NCBI GenBank assembly: GCA_018693105.1
Contig: JABHLN010000019.1
Coordinates: forward strand, 1-45,523
Length of the DNA: 45,523 nucleotides
Reading direction: 5' to 3'
DNA from: Desulfobacterales bacterium
Lineage (GTDB): Bacteria; Desulfobacterota; Desulfobacteria; Desulfobacterales; SURF-7
Below are positions 1-8,800 of the stretch, in pieces (the stretch's first letter is position 1; every line of letters starts with the position of its first letter). The notes beneath the pieces are model-generated. The model was given only the letters and a program-made list of their open reading frames with translations. It ran no database searches and was not told the origin of the DNA. The translations under genes and the position numbers were made by a program.

Positions 1-345
1 AAAGATGCAAAAAATATGTGTATTAAAGCAATCAATCCACAAAAAATTGATTCAGGGAAATATTCCATAATTTTTGAACCATATTCTGTAGGAGAATTAT
101 TAGCATTTGTAGTTGCAGCAAATTTTAATTTTAAAACATTTTCAGAAAAAAAGAGTTGCTTCTCAAATGATCTGAATAAAAAAATAGGAATAGATGAATT
201 AAATTTAATTGATGATCCGCACATTCCAGAAGGAATTGGAACAAAATCAATAGATGATGAAGGTATAGAAACTCAGAAAAGAAATTTGATAGAAAATGGT
301 ATTTTTAAAAATACATTTTCAAAGGTCTATCTAATAGCCTTATAA
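1..345 (+). pseudogene. TldD/PmbA-family protein, 3'-truncated fragment (5' end outside window)
   Basis: The frame is open from base 1, so the 5' end lies outside the window. The visible 114 codons resemble the middle of the TldD/PmbA (metallopeptidase-like, modulator of DNA gyrase) family: an IIFEPYSVGELLAF segment, then DDPHIPEGIGTKSIDDEGIETQ, then ENGIFKN. In that family these words are followed by a long C-terminal lobe of more than a hundred residues. Here translation stops about 14 residues after ENGIF, and the next gene on the opposite strand ends 2 bases further on. The C-terminal part is therefore absent rather than shifted into another frame nearby. Base composition is even more AT-rich than in the neighbouring genes. 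I read it as a decayed or truncated copy; a short functional variant is possible. Confidence 0.6.
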
Positions 346-347
346 CT

Positions 348-1151
348 TTAATAAATTTCAGGTCTTCTATTTGGTAGGAAATAACGCATCCTGTGTTTTC
401 TTATATTTTCAAGTTCTTCGGCTTTAATATCTGCTATTAACAGGGCTTCCTGGTCGGTTATGTCTTTGTTAATAACCTCTCCTGAAGGTCCGATAACAAT
501 AGATATGCCCGGAAAATTCAAACCTTCGTTGTTATCGCCGGTCTGATTGCAGGCTAAAATGTAGATGCCGTTATCAAAGGCTCTTGCCGGGAGGTGTCTC
601 ATCCATGAGCGGAATTTATCATCTGATGTTCCTCTTGGTGATGCATGGGGCATAAATATTACATCTACTCCGTTAACTGCCATTTGTGTTGAGAGTTCCG
701 GGAAATGCGCATCATAGCAAAGCTGAATACCGAACTTTATACCTGATATTTCAAATAATGGGATGTTTTTACCTGCCGTATAGATATTCTGCTCGGGAGG
801 AGATAAGTGAAGTTTTCTATATGTTTCGACTGAACCGTTTGGCTTTACAACCAAATGGGTTGCATACACCCGTTCTTTTTTGTCTTTTTCAGCAATACCT
901 GCAAGGATTACAATATCTTCCTTTTTTGCTGTTCGAACTATGGCATCTGTTATACTACCGGGGACAGGTTCCGCTACTTCATAAATTTTTTTACCTGTAC
1001 TGTATCCTGTAATATTCATTTCAGGAAAACATATGACGGATGCATCCTGCTTCTTTGCCTCCTTTACCCATTTTATCATACGATCGATATTTGAAAGTGA
1101 CTGAGCGACAGGAGAATTAAAAGTAACTATAGCAACTCGTAAATTATTCAT
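348..1151 (-). CDS. Carbon-nitrogen hydrolase (nitrilase superfamily)
   Basis: This 267-residue protein has the length and the Glu-Lys-Cys triad of the nitrilase/amidase superfamily: Glu44 in CFPEMNITGY, Lys113 in YRKLHL and Cys145 in GIQLCYDAHFPEL. Such enzymes hydrolyse a carbon-nitrogen bond (amide, carbamoyl or nitrile) through a cysteine thioester. No signal peptide is seen, so it is cytoplasmic. The substrate cannot be told from sequence; omega-amidase or N-carbamoyl hydrolase types are the nearest by general appearance. It sits 54 bp downstream of the YjbQ-family gene on the same strand and ends tail to tail against the truncated TldD/PmbA fragment. Confidence 0.9.
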   Translation of the reverse strand: MNNLRVAIVTFNSPVAQSLSNIDRMIKWVKEAKKQDASVICFPEMNITGYSTGKKIYEVAEPVPGSITDAIVRTAKKEDIVILAGIAEKDKKERVYATHLVVKPNGSVETYRKLHLSPPEQNIYTAGKNIPLFEISGIKFGIQLCYDAHFPELSTQMAVNGVDVIFMPHASPRGTSDDKFRSWMRHLPARAFDNGIYILACNQTGDNNEGLNFPGISIVIGPSGEVINKDITDQEALLIADIKAEELENIRKHRMRYFLPNRRPEIY

Positions 1152-1205
1152 ATTATTAATAAGGGGCGGTTTATTATCAGGCTGATTATAATTAGTATTA
1201 TTAGT

Positions 1206-1595
1206 TTACAAAAAATTTATATGAATTTTCCTGGTACGGGGGCCATCAAATTCACAGAAAAAAACCCCTTGCCAGGTACCCAAAAACAGACTTCCGTTTT
1301 CTATTGGAACATGCTCTGATGATCCTACAAGAGTTGTTTTCATATGAGCCGAGGAATTACCTTCATTATGCTTGTAATTGTCATCCCAGGGAATTATTTT
1401 ATCCAGTATTGTTTTGATGTCTGTTTTCACATCAGGATCAGCGCTTTCGTTAATTGTTACTCCGGCTGTTGTGTGAGGAACATAAATAAAACAGACACCT
1501 TCCTTTATCCCGGATTTATAGATTTGATCATTGATCTGCGATGTTATGTCAATCAAATCGGTCCTTGCACCTGTTTTAATAGTGAGAGTTGTCAT
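1206..1595 (-). CDS. yjbQ: YjbQ/UPF0047 family protein
   Basis: A 129-residue protein covering the whole YjbQ (UPF0047) family. Diagnostic words are PHTTAGVTINESADPDV, HNEGNSSAHMKTTLVG and LGTWQGVFFCEFDGPR, which carry the conserved His, Asn and Glu residues of the family's pocket. E. coli YjbQ has weak thiamine-phosphate synthase activity, but the physiological role of the family is unsettled. It probably shares a transcript with the nitrilase-like gene just downstream. A 125-bp inverted-end repeat and a bidirectional terminator separate it from dsrC upstream. Confidence 0.9.
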   Translation of the reverse strand: MTTLTIKTGARTDLIDITSQINDQIYKSGIKEGVCFIYVPHTTAGVTINESADPDVKTDIKTILDKIIPWDDNYKHNEGNSSAHMKTTLVGSSEHVPIENGSLFLGTWQGVFFCEFDGPRTRKIHINFL

Positions 1596-1615
1596 ATTTT
1601 AAAAGCCCCAAATAA

Positions 1616-1740
1616 GATGGCGTCGTAAAAAGTTCAAGATCAAGGCGTCGCAAATCCCGAGGAATGATGCGTACTTATCGTACGCCGCAGTGACGAGGGC
1701 TGAAGCGCAACGCAGATATTGGACTTTTTACGACGCCATC
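1616..1740. repeat. Inverted-end intergenic element, family A (copy 1)
   Basis: A 125-bp element with near-perfect terminal inverted repeats: it starts GATGGCGTCGTAAAAAGT and ends ACTTTTTACGACGCCATC. A second 125-bp copy lies at 28706-28830 in the opposite orientation and differs at only a limited number of positions. The inner part contains the palindromic stretch CGTACGCCGC. There is no coding potential. It abuts the terminator at 1741. The shape is that of a MITE- or REP-like element, with no transposase in the window to explain it. Confidence 0.85.
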
Positions 1741-1779
1741 AATTAAAAAGGCCCTGATGAAATCAGAGCCTTTTTAATT
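1741..1779. terminator. Bidirectional intrinsic terminator between dsrC and yjbQ
   Basis: A nearly perfect hairpin: AATTAAAAAGGC (1741-1752) pairs with GCCTTTTTAATT (1768-1779), and CTGAT pairs with ATCAG inside. A-rich and T-rich flanks give a poly-U tail in both directions. It lies 28 bp past the dsrC stop codon and so closes the minus-strand redox operon. Confidence 0.85.
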
Positions 1780-1806
1780 GATTTTATTTAGAAATGTATA
1801 AATAAC

Positions 1807-2127
1807 TTATACACAACCTGTTGGCTTTGGAAGACCTGCCATTTTACATGCTCCCTTGCCGGGTCCTGATGGAAACAATTCATAGATATGTTTCAGTTTG
1901 AAGCCGGTAAGTTTTGAAAGAACACGTACCATAGGAGCAATACCGTTTTTCTTGTAATAGTCCTGGAGAACATCAATAACTTTGGTATGTTCTTCGTTCA
2001 ACTCTTCAATACCTTCTTCTTTTTTTACCAACTGAATCCATTCGGGACAGAATTCATTGAAATCAAGGATGAAGCCGTCTTCATCAACATTGAAAGATTT
2101 TCCTTCAAATTCAACTGTTTCAGCCAT
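1807..2127 (-). CDS. dsrC: DsrC, sulfite-reductase-associated sulfur carrier
   Basis: At 106 residues this is full-length DsrC. The C-terminal arm reads KGACKMAGLPKPTGCV, with Cys94 and the penultimate Cys105 ten residues apart, as in genuine DsrC. Relatives such as TusE keep only the last cysteine. In sulfate reducers DsrC carries sulfur from DsrAB sulfite reduction as a trisulfide between these two cysteines, which is then reduced by a membrane or soluble reductase. An AAGGAGG ribosome site precedes the start. The gene is last in the Hdr/Nuo/Flx operon, 158 bp behind the FlxA-like gene, and probably also has its own promoter. Neither dsrAB nor dsrMKJOP is in the window. Placement next to a bifurcation complex suggests that DsrC is its partner; this is inference. 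Confidence 0.96.
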   Translation of the reverse strand: MAETVEFEGKSFNVDEDGFILDFNEFCPEWIQLVKKEEGIEELNEEHTKVIDVLQDYYKKNGIAPMVRVLSKLTGFKLKHIYELFPSGPGKGACKMAGLPKPTGCV

Positions 2128-2206
2128 TAAACTACCCTCCTTAAATTAATTATATAATTACAAACAGGCAAACCGCCTTTATTCTTAAATACTTTTTCCA
2201 GTTGTT

Positions 2207-2233
2207 AGTATATTAAGGAACTATTGTTGTCAA
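2207..2233 (-). promoter_or_regulatory. Possible sigma-70-type promoter of dsrC
   Basis: On the minus strand TTGACA (2228-2233) is followed after 15 bp by TATACT (2207-2212). The boxes are good, but the spacer is about two bases shorter than the usual optimum. It lies in the 158-bp gap between the FlxA-like gene and dsrC and would give an untranslated leader of roughly 70 bases. It would let dsrC be expressed apart from the rest of the operon. Confidence 0.4.
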
Positions 2234-2285
2234 CATCAAACGTTAAAATTAACCTATTTATAAAAAAGATGCAATCAATAAAAAA

Positions 2286-3128
2286 TTAATATTCTTTTGG
2301 TGTTTTATTTAGTTCTGCAAGTGTAAAAACAGGACCATCCTTGCAAACAAGTTCTTTACCGATATTGCACCTGCCGCACATTCCAATTCCACATTTCATC
2401 CGGTTTTCAAGTGACATGATAATATGATCATGTGAGTAACCTAGTTTTTCCAAAACCGGAAGAGTAAATTTGATCATTATAGGAGGACCGCAAACAATAG
2501 CAAATGTGTCAGCATCTCCTTTTGGTGCTTTTAGTTCTGTAACAGGAGGAGTGAAGCCTACATTATAGTCCCAGCCTTCAGCAGGTGAGTCAATTGTCAG
2601 ATGCATATTAATGTCGTCACGTTTTTCCCATTCAACAAGTTCATCCTTGTAAAGAAGCATTCCTGGTGTTCTTGCACCGTATACTACATCAATATTGCCG
2701 AATTTACTTCGGTTTGCAGGATCAAGCATATATATAATTGATGACCTGAGAGTTGTAAAAGCAAAGCCTCCACCTACAATAAGTATGTTTTTCCCTTCAA
2801 GCATTTCCCAGGGGTACCAGTTTCCCAGAGGCCCTCTGATTCCCATTACATCACCTACCTTCATATTATGAAGATGTGAGGTGACGGCACCGGCTCTGAA
2901 AACAGTGAACATTACAAAACCTTTTTCAACCGGGGATGAGGCTATTCCAATAGGGATTTCACCTTTTCCCGGAATGGAAACTTCGGCAAACTGTCCGGCA
3001 TTATAAGAAAAATTTTCTTCGTCTTCTTCATTTAAGAAAACAAATTTGAATGTTTTAAGGCTTTTATCCTCAGTTGCAATTTGTATATCATCTATGCGAA
3101 CCGGATATGGTAAGTATGGATTTTCCAT
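2286..3128 (-). CDS. FAD/NAD(P)-binding oxidoreductase subunit, FlxA/HydG-like
   Basis: This 280-residue protein belongs to the ferredoxin-NADP reductase superfamily. The N-terminal half is a FAD-binding barrel; it is followed by the nucleotide motif ILIVGGGFAFTTLRS near residue 115 and VVYGARTPGMLLYKDEL near 150. The C-terminal ENRMKCGIGMCGRCNIG cysteine cluster (near residue 243) is typical of [2Fe-2S]-binding subunits such as PyrK, HydG of sulfhydrogenases and FlxA. It would carry the second NAD(P)H site of the complex, besides the NuoF-like subunit. It lies 22 bp downstream of the FlxB-like gene and is cytoplasmic. Whether NADH or NADPH is used cannot be decided here. Confidence 0.85.
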   Translation of the reverse strand: MENPYLPYPVRIDDIQIATEDKSLKTFKFVFLNEEDEENFSYNAGQFAEVSIPGKGEIPIGIASSPVEKGFVMFTVFRAGAVTSHLHNMKVGDVMGIRGPLGNWYPWEMLEGKNILIVGGGFAFTTLRSSIIYMLDPANRSKFGNIDVVYGARTPGMLLYKDELVEWEKRDDINMHLTIDSPAEGWDYNVGFTPPVTELKAPKGDADTFAIVCGPPIMIKFTLPVLEKLGYSHDHIIMSLENRMKCGIGMCGRCNIGKELVCKDGPVFTLAELNKTPKEY

Positions 3129-3150
3129 AATGTTTCCCCTTTTGCTTACC

Positions 3151-4236
3151 TTATTTGGCAGGCTCGTAGTTATTCATGGTTTCACAAATAGATCGGATGT
3201 CAATATTTACCGGGCAGGAACGAATACAGCGGCCGCATCCAACACACATTATTCCGTCATCATATTTGTCCATAAAATATTTCAATTTATGCATGAAACG
3301 CTGCCTGACACGTTGAAGTTTGGTTCCCCTGGGATTATGACCTGTTGTGTGTATTGTGAACAGTGGAAACATGCATGAATCCCATGCTTTGGTACGAATG
3401 CCTTTTTTACCCCGGGTTTCATCCTGAATATCGAAGCACCAGCATGTTGGGCAAACGTATGTGCATGTTCCGCAGTTTATACATGCAAAAGAGGCCTGAT
3501 CCCAGAAATCTGCATTGTATAGATCAAGAATCTCTTTGGACTTAATTTTGTCATAGGAGATACTCGAAGTTATTTTTGTTTCTGCTGCTTTTTTCATATC
3601 TCCGATCTGTTTATCAACACCATTTCCCGCTTCATTTTCCCAGCCGGCAGCATTTAAATAGGCTTCACCTTTTTCTGTTACAACCTGAGCAAGATAAGAA
3701 TCTTCTGTTTCAACAAGAAGTACATCAAGACCCGAGGTGTCAAATGGACCGGTTTTTGTTGAAGGACTGAAATCGAGACTATCAGGATTGTTTATTGCAA
3801 GGCCTATGAAAGTACATGCTTCATATGCATCACACCAGTATGGATCTCTATAATCCGGAGTGTCAAAATTTTTCTTAACCAGTAGAAAAGCAGCTGCATC
3901 AAAAGGTCTGATTCCAATGACCGCCCTTGGAGAATAATCCTTATCATGTGATTTAAACAGATTGCAGTCCTCTTTTGACTCATCAGTCGTATACGTCAGC
4001 ATGACTTCTTCCTGAGGAAATACAATTGATTTTGGTGAAACACTTGTAGCCATTACATCAAGATCAGGAAGCATATCTTTTCCAAGAGGTTTGAAGCTGC
4101 TGATATCCTTATCTTTTTCTTTTACAGGACCTATAAGTTTATAAGTGTTCCTTGATCTTTCAAGGCCACCGGCCCAGTCTTTTTTGTCAATCTTTATGAC
4201 CTTCATACAATTGCCCTTTTTATGAGACCTTTGCAC
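3151..4236 (-). CDS. 4Fe-4S dicluster subunit, FlxB/HydB (sulfhydrogenase beta)-like
   Basis: A 361-residue soluble protein. The N-terminal 230 residues have the FrhB/HydB-like fold signature (VIGIRPFDAAAFLLVKKNF, DPYWCDAYEACTFIGLAINNP, LDVLLVETEDSYL). Two ferredoxin-type clusters follow: CINCGTCTYVCPTCWCFD and, near the C-terminus, CVGCGRCIRSCPVNIDIR. The organisation matches the electron-wire subunit that accompanies FlxA/HydG proteins in NAD(P)H-linked hydrogenase and Hdr complexes. An upstream in-frame ATG is used here; Met11 (MKVIKIDKKDW, with AAGGGCAATTGT before it) is an alternative start. A 142-bp repeat element separates it from the preceding gene, which is unusual inside an operon. 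Confidence 0.8.
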   Translation of the reverse strand: MQRSHKKGNCMKVIKIDKKDWAGGLERSRNTYKLIGPVKEKDKDISSFKPLGKDMLPDLDVMATSVSPKSIVFPQEEVMLTYTTDESKEDCNLFKSHDKDYSPRAVIGIRPFDAAAFLLVKKNFDTPDYRDPYWCDAYEACTFIGLAINNPDSLDFSPSTKTGPFDTSGLDVLLVETEDSYLAQVVTEKGEAYLNAAGWENEAGNGVDKQIGDMKKAAETKITSSISYDKIKSKEILDLYNADFWDQASFACINCGTCTYVCPTCWCFDIQDETRGKKGIRTKAWDSCMFPLFTIHTTGHNPRGTKLQRVRQRFMHKLKYFMDKYDDGIMCVGCGRCIRSCPVNIDIRSICETMNNYEPAK

Positions 4237-4365
4237 AACGTCCCTTTTTGCACGATTTCTGCTTCAGACTCAAATTTTAATCCTCGAAATACTCAATGTA
4301 TTACTGTGTTTAAAATTTTCGCCTTCCTTGAACTCGATCAAAAATGAATATTTTTCAAAAGTCTC
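4224..4365. repeat. Inverted-end element, family D, inside the redox operon
   Basis: An element of about 142 bp between the FlxC-like and FlxB-like genes, overlapping the first codons of the longer FlxB-like start. Its ends are imperfect inverted repeats: GAGACCTTTGCACAAC on the left, and on the right the complement of GGAGACTTTTGAAAAAT. It is non-coding and no second copy is visible in the window, so membership in a repeat family rests only on its end structure. Confidence 0.5.
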
Positions 4366-4411
4366 CTTATGAAAGTTTGGGTTTGTTATTTAATATAAAA
4401 ACCGGACATTT

Positions 4412-5359
4412 TTACTTTATAAAATCCTCAGGATCATTCTGCTTGAATGTTTCAAGAGCCGGGCGTTTATCTATTGAAAGACCGGCTTCCCATCCATAGA
4501 GTTCAAAACAATCTTTTTCACTCTTTTTTGTAAATGCCCTTACGTCTATTCCCATAGGACATGCCCTTACACATGATCCGCAATCGGTGCATCTGCCTAC
4601 CATGTGGTATGCCCTTAGAAAATGGAATGTCCTTGTATCTACAGGATCTGGTCCTTTGCCTACCCACTGAGGTTTTGATTCGTCAACAAAGCATGTGGGA
4701 CAAAAACATAGCGGGCAGGCATTTCTGCATGCATAACAGCGGATGCAGGGCGAAAGGAGATCATTGAAATAGTTCCATTTTTCTTCCTGGGACATGACTT
4801 CAATTTTATTTACCTCTTCAAATCTATCCACATCTTTCTGTTCATCAACCATATCTGCAACCAGTTCATCATGGATAACAGGATTTCTGTGAACGCACAC
4901 TTTACAGTTTTTCTGAAGAAAGCTATCTTTTTTCAATGTCTCTTCAAAATCGGTGCCTTTTACAATAATATCAGAGCCATTCTCTGTTACTTCGGTAATT
5001 TCAGTATCAAACATGGACGATATTTCATGATGATCTATCATACCTTTACAGGGTACACCGATGATTATGAGCTGCTCCCTTGTGATCTTATTTTCAATAA
5101 TGTGGTTGACAATACTTCTGGAATCGCAGCCTTTAGCTATTATTCCAATAGTTTCTTTTCTATCAGTAAGATAATTAGCAAGGTTGATTCCACAATTACT
5201 GTCCCAGACAAAATCTTTTACTTCAGAAGCATTTCTTGCAACAAAAGGTTCATTCATCATGGGTATTGTTCCTTTTTTAAAACCAATAACCATATCAACC
5301 TTTTCTTCTGTTAGAAGCTTTTCAGAGATTCCCCTTATTTTGTCAATATATCCTAACAT
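4412..5359 (-). CDS. FrhB/FlxC-like iron-sulfur protein
   Basis: A 315-residue protein. The first 150 residues resemble the N-terminal region of F420-hydrogenase/formate-dehydrogenase beta-type proteins (IGIIAKGCDSRSIVNHIIE, LIIIGVPCKGMID). The C-terminal half carries two 4Fe-4S motifs, CIRCYACRNACPLCFCPTC and CTDCGSCVRACPMGIDVR. It starts one base after the mvhD stop codon, so the two are translationally linked. In Flx-Hdr type complexes such a subunit passes electrons between the NAD(P)H module and MvhD/HdrA. There is no CCG domain, so it is not HdrB. Confidence 0.8.
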   Translation of the reverse strand: MLGYIDKIRGISEKLLTEEKVDMVIGFKKGTIPMMNEPFVARNASEVKDFVWDSNCGINLANYLTDRKETIGIIAKGCDSRSIVNHIIENKITREQLIIIGVPCKGMIDHHEISSMFDTEITEVTENGSDIIVKGTDFEETLKKDSFLQKNCKVCVHRNPVIHDELVADMVDEQKDVDRFEEVNKIEVMSQEEKWNYFNDLLSPCIRCYACRNACPLCFCPTCFVDESKPQWVGKGPDPVDTRTFHFLRAYHMVGRCTDCGSCVRACPMGIDVRAFTKKSEKDCFELYGWEAGLSIDKRPALETFKQNDPEDFIK

Positions 5360-5360
5360 A

Positions 5361-5795
5361 TTAATCTGCCTCCGGCAGGTTTGCCTTTACAAAATTTTTA
5401 TTTGGTCCAAGAGACATTATTGTTTCAGTGACTTCTTTTACTACTTTTATGAATTTTGTTGATTCCGCAGAAGAAATCCAGGAAAATTGAATGCGACCCG
5501 GTTCTATCCCCATATGTTCCATAAGACTAGTAAAAAGTGTGAACTTGCGACGTGCATGATAATTACCTTCCAGGTAATGACAGTCACCCGGATGTCAGCC
5601 AGACACCCACACACCGTCTGCACCTTCCCTCAAGGCAGCAAGTGCAAACTTGGGACTCATCCTTCCTGTACATGGAATTCTGACAACACGGATATTCGGG
5701 GGGTACTGCATTCTGCTTACACCCGCAAGATCCGCTGCTCCGTAACTGCACCAGTTACACAGGAAACTGATTATTTTAGGTTCCCAATCCGACAT
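5361..5795 (-). CDS. mvhD: MvhD-family protein with in-frame UGA (selenocysteine)
   Basis: Conceptual read-through of TGA at 5595-5597 gives a 144-residue protein. Codons 1-66 end [13 protein letters not shown], codon 67 is UGA, and codons 68-144 continue [21 protein letters not shown] to a TAA at 5361-5363. MvhD family members have GVxVxGCHPGDCHYxxGN at this point, so UGA replaces a conserved [2Fe-2S]-type cysteine; Sec-containing VhuD proteins in methanogens have Sec in this family too. A hairpin that fits a bacterial SECIS follows. Other cysteines ([15 protein letters not shown]) are intact. MvhD passes electrons to HdrA in bifurcating complexes. The start has a good AAGGAG site. A gene caller that treats UGA as stop would see only 66 residues. 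Confidence 0.93.
5562..5578 (-). promoter_or_regulatory. SECIS-like hairpin of mvhD
   Basis: On the minus strand, 16 bases after the UGA codon, ATTACC pairs perfectly with GGTAAT around a 5-base loop TGGAA. A small stem with guanines in the loop at this distance behind the UGA is what the bacterial SelB system recognises. The stem also encodes YLEGN, which constrains it, so the hairpin is supportive rather than decisive. Confidence 0.65.
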
Positions 5796-5893
5796 AGTTA
5801 TACTCTCCTTAGATCCTGTTGCCGGATACTGTTTATCATGACGCCTAAAGACATTCTTCAGTCATCATGCAAAATGCACCCGGTATTCAAAAT

Positions 5894-8800
5894 TTATTCA
5901 TTCACAGCAAAAATCTGTGCAAAAATCTCATCATTATCGAAACCGTTAAGATGAATAGCACCGCTCCTACATGATGCTACACAAAGCCCGCAACCCTTAC
6001 AAAGTACTGGATTGATCTGTGTTTTACCCGGGAACATACGTGCATCTGCTTCAATGAATGAAGGTGCTGAATAAGGACAGATCTCAACACAAACTCCGCA
6101 TGAACTGCAAATACCGGGTTCTGTTTCCGCAATAGTCCCGCTTGTATTTATTGTTTCACGTGCAAGCAGGGTTACTGCTCTAGAAGCTGCGGCTTTTGCA
6201 TGTGCAATTGATTCATCTATGGGTTTTGGATAATGAGTTAGACCACAGAGAAATACACCGTCTGTTGCAAATTCCGATGGGCCGAGCTTTGCGTGCCGTT
6301 CTACAAAAAAGCCATCATCATTCATTGGTATTTTGAAAAACTGTGCCAGTTTTTCATCACGGTATGGAACAATTGCAGAAGCTAGAGTTATAAGATCGGT
6401 TTCAAGTTCCATGGATTGCCCGATTACATGATCCAGTACTGTAACTGTCAGTTTTCCATCTTTAATTTCAACAACAGGTTTATTATCCACCTTGTAACTT
6501 ATGAAAATAACACCTTCTTTTCTGGCCTCGGCATATGCAAGTTCTCTTTCCCCGTATGTTCTGATATCTCTATAAAGTATATAGACATTCATGTCAGGTT
6601 TTCTGTGTTTTAGTTCAATAGCATTTTCAATTGAATGAGTACAACAAACTCTTGAACAATAAGGTCTTTCGTCATTTCTGGACCCTACACACTGGATGAA
6701 TACTGCGGAATTGAGGTCACTTAAAGAAGAGTCATTATCGACTAATTTTTTATCAAGCTCAAGGCTTGTTAAAATTCTTGGATCATTTCCATATGAGTAT
6801 TCAACAGGTTGAGACTCGTATGCACCTGTTGCCATAACAGCAACTCCATGTTCAATGCAATTTTCCTGACCGTCAGTAACAAATGTTGATTTGAAATTCC
6901 CGACAAAACCTTCCACATTTTCAAGGGTTGTATTTAAATGGATATGAATGTTTTCTTTTTTCTTAACTTCATTTATCAGGTCTGAAACATTTGCCTGAAT
7001 ATCTTCACCTTTTACTGTTTTGAATAAATTTAAAGCCTGGCCACCTAATTCTTCGTTTCGTTCAAGAAGGTGAGTGTTATATCCCTGATTTGCAAGACTT
7101 AAAGCTGTCGTCATTCCGGAAATACCACCACCCAAAACCATAGCTGCCTGATTAACATTCAGTTCTGCTTCTTCTAAGGGTTTCATCAAAGCAACTTTTG
7201 AGATACTCATTCTGACAAGGTCTTTAGCTTTATCTGTTGCAGTTTCAGGATTATCTTTATGTACCCATGAATTATGATTGCGGATATTAACCATCTCAAA
7301 GAGATATTTGTTTAATCCTGCATCTGTTAATGTTTCCTGAAATAATGGTTCATGAGTTTTTGGTGAACAGGCAGCTACGACGATTCTATTTAAATTCTTT
7401 GATTGTATTAGCTGAACAATTGCGCTTTGAGAATCCTGGGCGCAGGAATACATATTATCCGTCACAAATTCTACATATGGCAAAGTAGCTGCATAATCTC
7501 TAACAGCCGGAACATCAATAACTCCGCCAATATTTATTCCACAATTGCATACAAAAACGCCAATTCTAGGCCGATCACCAATAACATTAAGAGATGGGAC
7601 TTTTTCTTTTTCTTTTGTAAGTTTATTTCGTGAAGTGCTCAAAAGCTCACCGGCAGCAGATGCTGCTGCACTGGCATCAATAACTGACTGGGGAATATCC
7701 TTAGGACCCTGGAAAGCACCGCATACATAAATCCCGTCTCTTGAAGTTGATACAGGTGTAAAGGAACTTGTTGTGGCAAAGTTTGATTTTGAAACATCAA
7801 TATCAAGTTTTTTAGCAAGCTCAACGGTTTCTTTTCTGGTTTCAAGACCGACAGAAAGGACAATCATATCATAAATATCTGTTTTAATATCACCATTTTC
7901 ATCTGCATAACGAATTTCGAGATCTTTGGAATCAGGTAATTCAATTACTGTATGAACACGGCTTTTGATGAATTTTACGCCATGTTCATTTTTTGCTGAA
8001 TTATAATATCTTTCAAAGTCTTTTCCATGAGTCCGCATATCCATATAGAAAATTGAACATTCAAGATCGTCCCCTGCATGTTCTTTTGCGATTACAGATT
8101 CTTTTATTGCGTACATACAACAAACGGAAGAGCAATATGAATTATCACAATTATTGATATCTCTTGACCCGACACATTGGAACCAAGCAATTCTCTTTGG
8201 TTCTTTATTGTCGGAAATCCTTGTAATATGCCCCATGGTAGGCCCTGATGCAGAAAGAATTCTTTCAAATTCCATGGAAGTCATTACATTATCAAAATTA
8301 GCATAACCATAGTTGTCGAGTTTTGAAGGATCAAACGGCTGGAACCCGGGAGCAAGAATTATTGAACCAACATCAATTTCTATGATTTCATCTTCCTGAG
8401 TATGGTCAATGGCATTAACTCCGCAATATTCAGTACAAACCTTGCATTCCCCGGTTTTGAAATGTATACATGTTTCCCTGTCTATTACCGGAGCGTTTGG
8501 AACGGCTTGAGCATACGGAATATAAATCGGATTTCTGTTTTGAAGGCCCACATCATATTCAGATGGAATCAACCTGGCATTTTTATTTGTAATTCTATTA
8601 TTTATAACCTCTAAAGTTATGTGTCCCGTGGGACAGAAAGAAGCACATGCTCCACAAGCCATACAAACATCAGATTGAATCTGAAATGGGGTGTCAACTT
8701 CCATTTCGACACCTCTGCCTGTCAGGCATATGGCACCTGAACCCATCTTTTCACATATTCGTGTACATAACCCGCATAGAATACAATCGTCATTTTCTTC

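Noticed and set aside
1807-2127. TusE-type sulfurtransferase instead of DsrC
   Set aside because: Both C-terminal cysteines (94 and 105) of true DsrC are present; TusE keeps only the last.
4412-5359. HdrB or HdrC subunit
   Set aside because: It has ferredoxin-type clusters and an FrhB-like N-terminus but no CCG cysteine domain.
5595-5795. A complete 66-residue protein ending at the UGA
   Set aside because: The frame after the UGA continues the MvhD family motif exactly and a SECIS-like hairpin follows, so the UGA is read as selenocysteine.
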